NCBI RefSeq assembly: GCF_950295315.1
Contig: NC_080164.1
Coordinates: 6,890,082-6,954,081 of the forward strand
From: Erinaceus europaeus
Taxonomy: Eukaryota > Chordata > Mammalia > Eulipotyphla > Erinaceidae
DNA length: 64,000 nt
Reading direction: 5' to 3'
Positions 1-10,851 of this stretch are shown in pieces. The notes beneath the pieces are model-generated. The model was not told the origin of the DNA and ran no database searches. It worked only from the letters and a program-made list of their open reading frames with translations. A program made the position numbers and the translations under genes. How positions within the stretch are numbered: position 1 is the stretch's first letter; every line of letters starts with the position of its first letter.

Positions 1-395
1 CGGGGGGGGGTGCACGTCCCAGAGGTGGTTGTCTGTCCGGGTGGGTGTCTGTCCCGGGGCGGGGGAGTGCACGTCCCAGAGGGGGTTGTCCGTCGGGGGG
101 GGGGTGTCTGTCTGGGGGGGGGAGGGTGCACGTCCCAGCGGTGGTTGTCTGTCCGGGGGGGGGTGTCTGTCCCGGGGGGTGCACGTGCAGCGGTGGTTGT
201 CCGTCCGGGTGGGTGTCTGTCGAGGGGGAGGAGGCTGCACGTCCCAGGGGTGGTTGTCGGTCCGTATGGTTGTCTGTCGGGGGGTGCACGTCCCAGGGGT
301 GGTTGTCCGTCCGGGTGCGTGTCTGTCGGGGGGGAGGGTGCACATCCCAGGGGTGGTTGTCCGTCCGGGGGGGTGTCTGTCCCGGGTGGGGTGCC
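1..395. repeat. G-rich minisatellite, about seven units
   Basis: Units of 49-59 bp each begin with tgcacgtccc or a close variant, near 11, 68, 127, 180, 236, 285 and 339. Each carries 'ggttgtccgtccgg' followed by 'gtgtctgtc' and a run of 6-10 G. The G runs on the + strand could form G-quadruplexes. The array abuts the CpG island. Long open frames across it reflect the absence of A/T-rich stops and are not genes. Confidence 0.85.
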
Positions 396-1130
396 CGTCG
401 CGGGGGTGCTTCCTCCTGGGGGTCCCCGCCGGAGCCCCGGGTTGCGGGGTGGCGGAGCCCTGCGGGGGCCGCGGGCCGGGGAAGGCGCCGAAGCAAGTCC
501 GCCGCCGCCGGGCCACCGAGCCGAGCCGAGCCGAGCCGAGCCGCCGCCTCCCGCGGGCAGGGGTCGCGCACAGCCCGGGGCGGGGGAGCGGCGCCCACCT
601 ACCTCCCAGTCCGCGTCTGCCAGGGGAACCCGATCGGCGGGGCCGCGGCGGCACGGCCGGCCGCTCAGGCTGCTCGGGGGGCGTCTCGGGGGCGTCTCGG
701 CCTCGGCGGCCGCCGTTGACCACGGAAAAGCGCGCGCGCGGCGCAGAAGCAGGACCCGCCGCCCGCCGCCCTCCGCGGGCCGCTCCGCGCCTGCGCCCCG
801 CCCCCGCCGCGACTCCGCCCGCGCCTGCGCGCTCCGCAGATTTCGCGCCACTTCGGTCAAAGAGGAGGGGCCGGAAGTGCTCCCGGGTGTCTGATCAGCG
901 ACCGCGGGACTGGAGGGGGGCGGGCAAGGTGACGTCAGTGAACGCCAAGAGCGCCCGGAGACTCCGGGCGACAGCTCCACGCATGCGCACCGCGGGCCGG
1001 AGGGGGACGGGGAAGCCCGGTGGGCGGGGCGTGGTGACGGCACTTCCCGGAAGGGGCGGGACCGCGGAGGTGGCGCCGAGTATGAAGTGCTTCCTGCAAC
1101 TCCTCGGGCCTGAGCGCCAAGTCCCAAGGG
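396..1130. promoter_or_regulatory. CpG-island promoter, probably bidirectional (SMC6/GEN1)
   Basis: A dense G+C and CpG stretch with classic TATA-less promoter elements: E2F-type TTTCGCGCC at 841-849, ETS-type CCGGAAGT at 871-878, a perfect CRE TGACGTCA at 930-937, NRF-1 type CGCATGCGCA at 980-989, ACTTCCCGGAAG at 1042-1053, and several GC boxes. GEN1 starts downstream on +. In human the neighbour SMC6 is transcribed the other way, so the island probably serves both DNA-repair genes. The SMC6 side is inferred from synteny; only the island and the sites are seen. Confidence 0.7.
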
Positions 1131-1272
1131 CCACCCTTTGGAGGAACAAAAAAAAAGAGAGAGAGAGACAACTTCCTGTTCCTTTTTTTTTTTTTTTTTT
1201 TTTTTAATATTGGAGAAGAGAATATTCAGAGACTTGGAGGCAGCACTGCGTTTTGGGGTCTGGGCCCAAAGG
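1131..1272 (+). other. Candidate end of untranslated first exon of GEN1
   Basis: A consensus donor, AAAGG|GTAAGT, lies with GT at 1273, just 3' of the CpG island and on the GEN1 strand. The stretch before it contains an A/GA run and a T23 tract, which are odd for an exon, so the first exon could instead end elsewhere in the island. The coding start is 9.4 kb further on, as expected for a gene with a non-coding first exon. Confidence 0.3.
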
Positions 1273-1414
1273 GTAAGTGACGGAGGGGGTCCGGGTGGGT
1301 CCTCCAGACAGTGCCGAGGGCCACCGGGGCGAGCTCTGCGGCCATCGGGGTGACCCAGGCTCCCTTTGCAGGGGAAAAAAACAAAAAAGCAAACGCATGA
1401 TAGGGCCTACCAGC

Positions 1415-1890
1415 ACCCAGCCTGGGGTCCCCATCTCTGCAGGGCCCTGCCCTGGTGACCCCACATCCTCAGGGTCCCCCAGCCTGGTGACACCCATCTT
1501 TGTAGGCTCCCCCAGCTCTGCAGGGCCCCCAGCCTGGTGTCCCCACCTCTTCATGCCCCCCCCCCAGCCTGGTGGTCCCCATCTGTGTAGGCTCCCCCAC
1601 CTCTGCAGGGCCCCCAGCCTGGCGTCCCCCATCTCTGCAGGGTCCCCACCCTGGTGACCCCACATCCTCAGGGTCCCCCAGCCTGGTGACACCCATCTGT
1701 GTAGGTTCCCCCAGCTCTGCAGGGCCCTTGCCCTGGTGACCCCACATCCTCAGGGTCACCCGGCCTGGTGACACCCATCTGTGTAGGCTCCCCCAGCTCC
1801 TTAGGGCCCCCCCCCCCCCAGCCTTGGTGTCCCCATCTGTGTAGAGTCCCCATCCTGGTGTCCCCACCTCCTCAGGGCCCCCAGCCTCCT
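1415..1890. repeat. C-rich minisatellite, about 36-bp unit
   Basis: Tandem imperfect units built from 'cagggcccccagcctgg', 'tgtccccacatc' and 'tctgcaggg' / 'tgtgtaggct'. Higher-order alternation is visible: 'gaccccacatcctcagggt' recurs near 1456, 1656 and 1738. Frames on both strands stay open because of the repeat; no gene is supported. Confidence 0.8.
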
Positions 1891-2309
1891 CCCAAGGTCA
1901 GCAGGCCAGCCCCCAAGCCCTGCCTGCCTGGCGCTTCCTGGCCTCACTCCTAAGCCTCCTGGCAGCCTAATGCCACCCCCCACCCCCCACCCTCCTGCGA
2001 GCTTGGTGCTTTGCAAATATCCCCACCCCACCGTAGCTATACGATGTTAAAGGTCTTTGGCAGCTCTCAGCTCACAACCCGACCTGAACCGACTCCACGC
2101 CTCTTCTGTCTGCACCAATCTTCACCTGACTCGGTCTGACCAAGTCGCCTTCTAATCTGAAACCTTCCTTCCCTTCTAAGTAGAAGGTGTGGCTTTGAGC
2201 GCCTCCCTATTTCGTCCGCTTCCCTCCCCGCCCCCATGAGTGGATGTCAAACCTCTGGATTTATTTCCGCCAAAGATACACTTTTGATTTCTAAAGATAA
2301 TCAGCTGTA
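1891..2309. other. Unassigned sequence, first intron
   Basis: C-rich flank of the minisatellite passing into ordinary intron sequence. No repeat family, exon or RNA gene is recognised. Confidence 0.5.
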
Positions 2310-2455
2310 GGCCCTGGGAGAAGGCATATAATGGTTATTGCGCAAAAAGACTTTCTCTAAGGCTGACGTCCCAGCTACAATCCCCAGCATCACCATAAGC
2401 TGGAACTGAGCAGCGCTCTGGTAAATAGCAAATAAACAAAAAGAAAAAAATCAAG
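2310..2455 (+). mobile_element. SINE-B
   Basis: Diverged copy with 'gggagaaggcatataatgg', B-box-like 'acaatccccagcatcacc', 'ctgagcagcgctctgg' and an A-rich end. Confidence 0.7.
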
Positions 2456-2564
2456 TTTATGTCAGAATCCTATTTTAGTCCTTCCCACATTGAAAAATAT
2501 GCTCCAAAATGTATATAAATATACATACAGAAATACATAAATACAGAAATACATAGATACAGAA

Positions 2565-2735
2565 ATAGTCAGCTCCTGTCTGTGACCTTGGGGAACCACT
2601 GCAGTGTCCAGTGGAGGGAACAGGGACACAGAACTCTGGTGGTGGGAACGGTGTGGAATTATTATGCCCCTGTTATTCTTATAATTTTGCAAGTCAGTAT
2701 TATATCACTAATAAAAAAGAAGAAGAAAGAAAAGT
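2565..2735 (+). mobile_element. RX retroposon, 3' end only
   Basis: Short 5'-truncated copy carrying the family's 3' signature 'gaactctggtggtgggaa' and 'cccctgttattcttata', followed by an A-rich tail. Confidence 0.65.
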
Positions 2736-2739
2736 ATGC

Positions 2740-4217
2740 CTTAATCAGACTTGACAAAAGCACTAACAATCTTACCGAAATGACCTTCTTGTTGAATTGT
2801 AGGATCTCACTTGGGAGGTTTCTGCTGAGATGTCAAGGAAGCTTAGGCGTGTGAACATTTTTCTTAGGGATTCCCAAAAGTCACCCCTTCTAGACATACC
2901 TGCACTTGTCACATAGTTACAGTTCTTTTATCATCTCTGGTCTCATCCTGTTAAGGTCCTTAAATTTAGAGCTTTATAGCTATTTGATCTCCAGTTTATT
3001 CAAGAGTTCCTGATATTTAGTAGACATTTGGTTAGCATTGATAACAAGTTAAGTGTGGGTGATTGGCCAAGTATTGGGTTAAGCCAAATTTATATGAAAA
3101 TAAAACTGAGGAAGTTAAATTTCATCAATTAGTAAAATGATATGGCAAGCCATATATAATTCTGAAATTTTAGCAGAAATAAGCTTTGCATCTTAACAGT
3201 TTTCATAGGAAAGTACAGTTGAAATGGAAATTATGAATTTGAAAATGTTATTTCCCAATTTTTATTTCAAACAATGTTTCTAATATTTTGTTAAGCTGCG
3301 CTAACAATTGGAAAACTACTGGAATAATGACATGTGTTTCTCCATAAATCAAACTCTTTTTAAAAGTATTTTTAATTTGATTCATTAGAATTAGCAAGGT
3401 TCTGTGTTTTTCTCACCTCATTCAGTTTTATAATTAACCAATAAAAGCTTATTAGCTTTGAAGGAAGTTTTAGAATTTATGAGCACCATATGGTTACATC
3501 AAAGGACTTGTTTCTGTTTTAACCTCAAGTGGAGTCTTGGGCTCTTTCCTTAAACTAGAAATTCATGTTCTCTGTGTCAAGCAATAGTAGCTGATACAGA
3601 GTGACATTTTTTTTTCTCTAATATCAAGCTACCAAAATACACGGTAAATGTATATATATTCATCTGGTTGAATACTTCTTATTTTGGAGAGAGGTTGAGT
3701 ATCTTCCCAAGGTCATGCAGCACATTAGTGGAATTACTCAGTATATCTGAGATTAAAATGTCCTAGGTTGTTTTTTGGTTTTTGTTTTGTTTTCCCCCAA
3801 GTCCAGTGTCCTTTAACTAAATTGAAGCCACTAATGAGTTATAAACTTAATCACTGTGGAGGATTCTGACTATCAGTCACTTGTGTTTGTTCCGTTAATT
3901 AAGCATTGTGAATGCTAAGAGATTCTTACTGTATGTGATGTGTATTGATAGCATGAGCGGATAAATGTCGGTAAAATGACCACATTATAAAAGACAAGCG
4001 TAAAGACACAGAAGCCCACATCACAAAAACTTAGTTTCACCCTAACTTTTAACTACCAGATAATTGAGAAGACATTCTTCATTAAGAATCGTTTAATGAG
4101 CTCCCAGGGCACCACCTCTGAGCTCCAGTATTGACCATTCTGGTCCCGTTTCTGTAATTTTTTTCCTTTTGCCAATGCGTGGGGTGAGTTTTACAATACA
4201 GCAAATTTTTGCCTTTT
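2740..4217. other. Unassigned AT-rich intron sequence
   Basis: About 1.5 kb of AT-rich sequence without a recognisable young repeat, exon or RNA gene. It may hold ancient decayed repeats that I cannot identify by eye. Confidence 0.5.
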
Positions 4218-4535
4218 CTGTAGTTAAACTTTTTTTAAATTTTTATATTTATTTTTCCCTTTTTGCTGCCCTTGTTTTTCATTGTTGTTGTAGTTATTAT
4301 TGTTGTTGATGTCGTCGTTGTTGGATAGGACAGAGAGAAATGGAGAGAGGAGGGGGAGACAGAGAGGGTAAGAGAAAGACAGACACCTGCAGACCTGCTT
4401 CACAGCATGTGAAGCGACTCCCCTGCAGGTGGCGAGCCGGGGCTCGATCTGGGATCCTTACACCCGTCCTTGGGCTTTGCGCCACGTGCGCTTAACCCAC
4501 TGCGCTACCGCTGGACTCCCTGTAGTTAAACTTTT
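4218..4535 (-). mobile_element. SINE-A, full length, with target-site duplication
   Basis: Near-complete minus-strand copy. The flanks carry a perfect 16-bp duplication, ctgtagttaaactttt, at 4218-4233 and 4520-4535. Confidence 0.9.
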
Positions 4536-5454
4536 CAGCCTCTTTGTGGCTCCTGGGTTTTTTTTTTTTATAATAGAGAGCTCTTCCTTCTTTGTGATTA
4601 TTAGCAAAACGGGTTCTCCTAGTACTTGGAAAGCATAAAATAAACAAGACCGAATGATACAGAGTTTTAGGTCTGTTCAATTTTCCTTAATGCCCAGCTC
4701 ATTTCAGATACGCCCATGGGATTCATGACCTCATGCCAGACCAATCTATTCCTTTTGGGTGTATGTAGCCACTCTTGAAGAGCTTCAAAATCCGCTGCAT
4801 TCTGTTCTTTTTTGAAACTTTGTCTGCTGCTTCCATCTTGATACTTACTATTAAATCAGTGGAAGGAAGAGCTGAGGAAAAGAGCCAAGCCATGGGAAAC
4901 AGCATACCATGGGAATGGACATTTTGGATTAACTGTGTTGTTAAGACATGACATTGGTAAATAAAATATATTAGGTAATCCTGCCTTTTGAGAACCATTG
5001 AGGTCGTCTTTTAATGTGCTGCTTCTTGGAGTGATTTTCAGAAGGGACATGTAAACAACTTAGTACTTAGCACAGGGAGTTCCTTAAATGGTTCTTAATC
5101 TGAATGTGTTCTAAATTTTCTGTTATTGAAAAGTTAGACTGAAACCTTAACTTTTTGTGATGTGTGATTTTGTGTCTTTATGCTTGGCTTTTATATCGTA
5201 GTCATTTTACTGAACAACTTAGATGGTAGCTCTACCGATTGAGTCCTAAAATAGCCTGTTAAGAGAATATATTGCATTTAGAACCCCTATATAATTCTAC
5301 ATTACTTTTTTCTTTCAATTTTTTAGCTGGCCAAAAGATAGCACCACAAATGCAGCGAATTAGCATGTGACTAATGAAAGTTCTGTACCTTTTAAGGAAA
5401 TGTACCACCCATTACCAGAATGGTGGTTTTGTTTTGTGATTTCTACTTACCAGT
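4536..5454. other. Unassigned intron sequence
   Basis: AT-rich, no supported feature. Short open frames here show no recognisable protein similarity. Confidence 0.5.
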
Positions 5455-5570
5455 GAAAGAAAAAGAGAACCAGGCATAGCTGCCTCATGCAGTGCCTGCT
5501 TCCCAACCTAGGGCCTCATGCTTGCAAGGCCTGTGGGTTGCTACTGCCGCTGTGTCACCTCCCAGACTGC
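5455..5570 (-). mobile_element. SINE-C-like, diverged
   Basis: Minus-strand remnant: 'cctagggcctcatgcttgca' followed by 'cacctcccaga', the complement of the family's tRNA-like head. Confidence 0.5.
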
Positions 5571-5992
5571 AGGTGAAAAATGAATATTAAAGCTTTGAAG
5601 TTTTGAAGGTATTACTCTGACTCCTGTGAGGAGAATGATTGTTTGGAAGTGACGATGACAGGAAGAAGGAGGGATTCCAGCTGGGGAGCTGATGCCCTCA
5701 GACATACCTCGTCAGCGCAACGGGAGGGCTGTTGGGATTTGAGACTCTGGCTTTATCTTGAAGACAGGAAATGCTCTTGGAGAGCAAAGTCAAAAGAATC
5801 ATGCAGGAGTCACCGAGTGCTTGGGGAAGACCTGGAGGGAGTGAAGCAGTTTTGAGGACAGGTGAGAGAAGCTACATCAAGACTTAGATGCGGATTAGAT
5901 GTCCAAGCTAAGGTAAAATAGGGCATTCGGTGGTTTAGTCAGGAGTTGCCCGATGATGTGGGATAAGTCACATTGGAGAGAGAAAGTGCAGG

Positions 5993-6118
5993 GTGGGGCT
6001 AGATAGCATAATCGTTATGCAAAGAGACTGCCATGCCTGAGGGTCCAAAGTCCCAGGCTCAAATTTCCCAGGAGATGGTAAGTCAGAGTCTGAGCTGGGC
6101 AGTGCTGTCTTCTCTTTT
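5993..6118 (+). mobile_element. SINE-B
   Basis: 'gctagatagcataatcgtta' head, then 'gggtccaaagtcccaggctc' and 'gagctgggcagtgctg'. Confidence 0.75.
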
Positions 6119-6270
6119 ATAGTCTGTCTGTTACTGACTCTGGAAGGTTTCCTCTCTGGAAGTGTTTCGTGCTCTCTTTCCAATTCCCATGACCATCCCC
6201 CATCTAAATATTCTGACTTGGCATAGTTCTAGTTTATGAATCTTTAGTGAAAAGTAGTAAAGGCTATATT

Positions 6271-6529
6271 TAAGGTCTTTTTTTTAAATAGAAAAGAACT
6301 TTAAAAAGATTTTTTTTATTATCTTTGTTTATTGGCTAGAGCTAGCCAGAAATTGAGAAGGAAGAGAATGATAGAGAGGGAGAGAGACAGAGAGACCTGC
6401 AGCCCTGCTTCACCACTCCCAAAACTTTCCCCCTTGGGAGTGGGGACCGGAGGCTCAAACCGACGTCCTTGGACATTGTAACATGTGCGCTCAACCAGGT
6501 GCACCACCGCCCAGCCCCAATAAGGTCTT
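6271..6529 (-). mobile_element. SINE-A' with target-site duplication
   Basis: Minus-strand copy whose tRNA-like head ends at about 6519 ('gcaccaccgcccagcccc'). The direct repeat taaggtctt flanks it at 6271-6279 and 6521-6529. Confidence 0.85.
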
Positions 6530-7912
6530 CAAAGTAATTGAAAAGGCTGTAATAGAAATTCACTAATGGTAGCTTACCAAGAGGAAAGGGGTTCACAGGG
6601 CCCGGTCATGGTGAATAACTCCCGGAATGGCATCCCCTTGGTTCCTTTCAGAGAAAATCAGGGAAGAAGCTTGCTTCACAGTAAAGGCAACTCTTCTGTG
6701 TGTAAGGACAACATAGCCAGAGCATGACTACTTTATAGGAGTGCGCTTGAGAAACTCAAAACTCACTTAAGTAGATACAAGGGTATTTTAGGTTACAGGT
6801 ACTAAAGTGGTCTAAAACGCTTCGAGATAGATTTTAAAATACAGTGACTAGAAAGATTGGTAGTGAAAGAGACGTTCTCCCTCTGGAAAAATATCATCAA
6901 CTAAGAAAAAGTGAAGAAGAGAACCTTTTTCCCCTCAGTGATGAGAACTTAAATTTTACTTCCTGGGAACCAACACATAATTCTGTCGTACTTTTCTTTC
7001 ATTTTGCAGGTTTGGTTTAAATAGCTGCTGGTACAGTGCTGTAGTCTATCTGCTCACATTTTAATAAGAAGAAGAGGCCAAAACAGACGTGCTGAGAAGA
7101 CGTTGCTGAGTCTTGTTCTGCCACTGGGCACGCAGGACCAGGGGAGACTTCAGCCTCTACGGTTCCGGCGACAGCTGGCGAACAGTCCAAGTGCCACACA
7201 GAGATTTGAAGCAAAGAGCTTCCTTACAGATTTAGTAAGTCATCAGACTCTCAAAGAAAGGGAGGGCTCACTCCACAGAGACAGGGTCAGTGTCAGCTAC
7301 AGGGCCTTTTAAAGCTACTTTGGGGAAGAAGGAAAGCCCCACGGTGGCAGGAGGTTTTAGTATAACAACAGTAGTAACAGTAACAATGATGCGGTTTTAG
7401 CATAATAACAGTAGAAAGAAGACGCCGAGGCCGCTTTGTGAGGCCAGGTCTTCCTTGCTGCGCTTGCTCCCAAGTTCTCAGCTGCTCAAACATCCCGCTT
7501 TCGTCAGGATGTGCTGGACCACAGCCCACTTGGAGTTTGGGGAGGCATCTCATTTGCTTGCTAGCACCCTCCGCCCTCTGTGGATTACTGGAGTTTCCTT
7601 CTGGGGTTGGCACATCTGAGCTGTCTTGCAGATGAGCTGTCTAGCAAGATGGGTACTTGTACTATGCTCCCCAGATGTTCCACCTGCTCTTTTCTACCTA
7701 GTCTACTAGCTCTGCTATCAGTGCTACCACTTCGGTGACACAGCTGTGGGTACCAGTCTTTAAATGAGATTTCTTTTCCCCGTGTCTTAAGATTTATTTT
7801 CTTTACCGCATATGAGATTATCAGCATCCTTTTCTGATGGACACTTGGTTCTCCTCAGTATCTTATTAAAAATATTCATGCTACTGTGAACAGCGTTCTT
7901 ATAGATGGGTTT

Positions 7913-7913
<1 letters not shown>
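6530..7913. other. Intron sequence with a possible cryptic exon
   Basis: Mostly unassigned. Between about 7010 and 7232 a pyrimidine-rich acceptor ('ttcattttgcag') and a donor-like 'gatttagtaagtc' bracket about 220 bp that could be an alternative untranslated exon. A short tandem duplication, 'ggttttagtataacaacag' and 'ggttttagcataataacag', lies at 7355-7420. Confidence 0.3.

Positions 7914-7969
<56 letters not shown>
7914..7969. repeat. (CA)n microsatellite
   Basis: About 28 uninterrupted CA units ending in 'catacc'. Confidence 0.97.
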
Positions 7970-7972
<3 letters not shown>

Positions 7973-8419
7973 CTATGAACATATCTGAAATTCCTAGAAG
8001 AGATATTTAAAATTTGTAGGTCTTTTCAGCTCATCTTTAAATGCAGTCAGTTTATTTATTAGGTATGATGATGTGTCTCCTGAAAGAAGAACTGCATAGC
8101 TTCCTTCACTGGAAATTCACCCCAGTACTCAGTTTGTCACACCCACAGAGAAAAGCAAAACTGCTAGGCAGAACTTTCATCTCAAATGTGATGTTGGAAT
8201 TTTGCATGTCTGAGTGATGAATACTTGAAAAACTTATTTGCCTTCATCATATTGCCTCAGGGGAAATACACATATATATACATATACATATACATATATC
8301 CCTACTCTTTTGCCAGAATTAACCGTAAGCATTCACATTAACAGAGAGAGAAAACTAACTCAGAATCTGCTATAACGTCCTGCCAGTGGGACTTCCTGGA
8401 TGTGAAGCCAGACCTTGTT

Positions 8420-8754
8420 AGAAGTGGTCTTCTGGGAGTCGGGCGGTGGCGCAGAGGGTTAAGCGCACGTGGCGCAAAGCGCAAGGACCCGAGTAAGGAT
8501 CCTGGTTTGAGCCCCCGGCTCCCCACCTGCAGGGGAGTCGCTTCACAGGTGGTGAAGCAGATCTGCAGGTGTCTGTCTTTCTCTCCCCTTCTCTATCTTC
8601 CCCTCCTCTCTCCATTTCTCTCTGTCCTATCTAACAATGACGACATCAATAACAACAACAATAATAACTACAACAACAATAAAAAGGCAAGGGCAACAAA
8701 AGGGAAAATAAATAAAAAAAAAATTTAAAAAAAAAAAAAAAGAAGTGGTCTTCT
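8420..8754 (+). mobile_element. SINE-A, full length, with target-site duplication
   Basis: Young-looking copy close to the family consensus. A perfect 14-bp duplication, agaagtggtcttct, lies at 8420-8433 and 8741-8754, with the A tail ending at the second copy. Confidence 0.95.
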
Positions 8755-8947
8755 GCCACCAGCTACCTCGTGCTTTCTTCTTTGTATTCCTACTTTGTAT
8801 GTTCCCCTGTGTAATGTGACATATTAGTGAGTATTTGTGAGTTCTTCATAATAATGAGTGCACAAATAGTATTCATTGAGGACGCTGGCCCATTATAAAG
8901 CCAAGATTAGGAACTGGCGTAGAGAAAGTGACAGTGATACTGTCAGC

Positions 8948-9246
8948 ATTTTTTTAAAATTTTTTATATTTATTTATTTTCCTTTTTGTTGCCTTTGTTG
9001 TTTTTGCAATGTTGTTGTAGTTTTTACTGTTGTTATTGATGTCGTCATTGTTGGATAGGACAGAGAGAAATGGAGAGAGGAGGGGAAGATAGAGCGAAAG
9101 AAAGACAGACACCTGCAGACCTGCTTCACCACCTGTGAAGCGACTCCCCTGCAGGTGGGGAGCCAGGGGCTCGACCCAGGATCCTTATGCTGGTCCTTGG
9201 GCTTTGCGCCACATGCACTTAACCCGCTGTGCTACTACCCAACTCC
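8948..9246 (-). mobile_element. SINE-A, full length
   Basis: Minus-strand copy from a T-rich start to 'gtgctactacccaactccc'. Only minor divergence. Confidence 0.9.
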
Positions 9247-9467
9247 CTATCCAGAATATTTTAATTACATTTTTATAGTCAGATTGAATGTTTACTGCAA
9301 ATGCTACAGAATGTTTTTATCAAATAATAACAAAGGAAAATAAGAGCAAAATAGACACTGAATGAAGAAAGAGATCAGCCGATAGGAAAAATGCTAAGAG
9401 CTGGTTATAATAGCTGAACTTTAGCCATTTTGTTTTTAAAATGTTATATACACTGAAAATGGCTTAA

Positions 9468-9685
9468 GGGGGCTGAGTGGTGGTGCACCGGGTTGAGCAC
9501 ACAGAGGCCTGGGTTCAACCCCCCCCCCCCGCCCCCGTACCCACCTGCACGGCAGGGGTGGGAGAAGCTTCCTGAGCAGTAAAACAATGCTGCTGGTGTC
9601 TCACTCTGCCTTTCTATCTCCCATCTCTCCTCTCAATTTTTCTCTGACCTATTAAATTAAATCAATAAGCATTTTAAAAAGAAAG
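9468..9685 (+). mobile_element. SINE-A'
   Basis: Head 'ggctgagtggtggtgcacc', a C10 run where the consensus has 'gcccccggtccccac', and tail 'gacctattaaattaaat'. Confidence 0.8.
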
Positions 9686-10336
9686 TAGTTAAATACTCAT
9701 TTCCTTTAGCTAGTAGCACCACAGCTGGTCGTTAAAGTAAAAGATTCCTCAGGGAACGTATGTGACCTCGCAATTCAAAAGGTCAGTGTTCTTGAGAAAA
9801 AGATGGATCCCATCTTCCTCCAGCTCGAGTCCATTTCTCCCAGCCCCACTTTTCTGCCAGTTTCCCTTCACTGGTTTGTCTTAAGTTTGCTTGTTTGCCC
9901 ACTGACTTGCTCCTCCCCCCCAAGTCTCATAGAGGCCTTAACGTTATCCATTAGACACGCCGACAAGAGAGAGAACTCTCAAGAAGACGTTCCTGAGTTT
10001 GTGCTCATCTCAACACTTGCTGGTTCCTGTCAATAGCTGGGACAAAGGCAGTTACTGCCACTTCGAGGGGTGATTTAAAAAAAAAAAATTTAGTTTTCAA
10101 ATTTGAATATCATGTAACTGAAAAAAATTATTATTTTGACTACTGTTAAAGAGGACAGTGGAAAAGAAAACAGAGGGATGGGTGAGGAAGGAAGGGCATG
10201 TGCACTTTAATAATAACTGGTCCCGGCAGTTTGCAGAATCCCATGGCTTGTGACATAGGCAGATTTTTAAGGCCACACTTAGCATGCTGCTACTTGTGCA
10301 TAGTTTTGGTGTTTTGTTTTTCCTTTTATGCTGAAA
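9686..10336. other. Unassigned intron sequence
   Basis: No recognisable exon or repeat. Confidence 0.5.
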
Positions 10337-10485
10337 GTTTTTTTTAAAAGATTTTATTTATTTACTTATTCAGGAAGAATGATAGAGCCAGATATCACTC
10401 TGTACATGTGCTGCTGGGGATTGAACTTGGGACCTCATGCTTGAGAGGCCAATGCTTTATCCACCGTTTCGTCTCCCAGACCACT
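10337..10485 (-). mobile_element. SINE-C
   Basis: Minus-strand copy: 'aaagattttatttatttact' tail, 'ctggggattgaacttggg' B-box region and 'ttatccaccgtttcgtctcc' head. Confidence 0.85.
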
Positions 10486-10690
10486 TTTTTTTTTGTACAT
10501 AGCTTTAATACATTCGTTGCATCAGTATTTCTGTAACCAGTTAGTCAATTGCCAACTATTTGGGTGTTTTTTGATTAATTCCAAAAAGCTGACTAATCAA
10601 AGAAATGCCTCTACTTGTGAATTACCCTACACCACCTCATAATAAGTTGTTTGAATTCCTGTTCTGAAGAGTGTGTTTCAAGAACAACAG

Positions 10691-10851
10691 ATGGGAGTGA
10701 AAGACTTGTGGCAAATTTTGGATCCAGTAAAGCAGCATGTCCACTTACATAGTCTCAGAGGGAAAACCATCGCGGTGGATCTGAGCCTCTGGGTATGTGA
10801 AGCCCAGACCGTCAAAAAGATGATCGGAACAGTTGTGAAGCCTCACCTCAG
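10691..10851 (+). CDS. GEN1: GEN1 coding exon 1 (start codon, XPG-N)
   Basis: Encodes residues 1-53 plus two bases of codon 54. It contains the N-terminal Gly2, which threads at the active site in this nuclease family, and the metal-binding D30 in the motif AVDLSLW. The donor is CTCAG|GTATGC. The base at -3 of the ATG is C and +4 is G, a middling initiation context. The 5' edge of the exon is not clear: no strong acceptor is seen just upstream. Confidence 0.94.

Noticed and set aside
11..395. CRISPR-like direct repeats
   Set aside because: Head-to-tail minisatellite without distinct spacers, in a mammalian context.
10..1207. Long open frames over the GC-rich left end as a coding gene (for example SMC6)
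   Set aside because: Low-complexity Gly/Arg/Pro translations through a minisatellite and CpG island; no similarity to SMC proteins.
1204..1867. Open frames in the second minisatellite
   Set aside because: Repeat-driven frames on both strands with no domain.
8434..8520. tRNA gene calls in SINE heads
   Set aside because: A- and B-box-like sequences are present, but no cloverleaf can be drawn and the units are the heads of dispersed SINEs.
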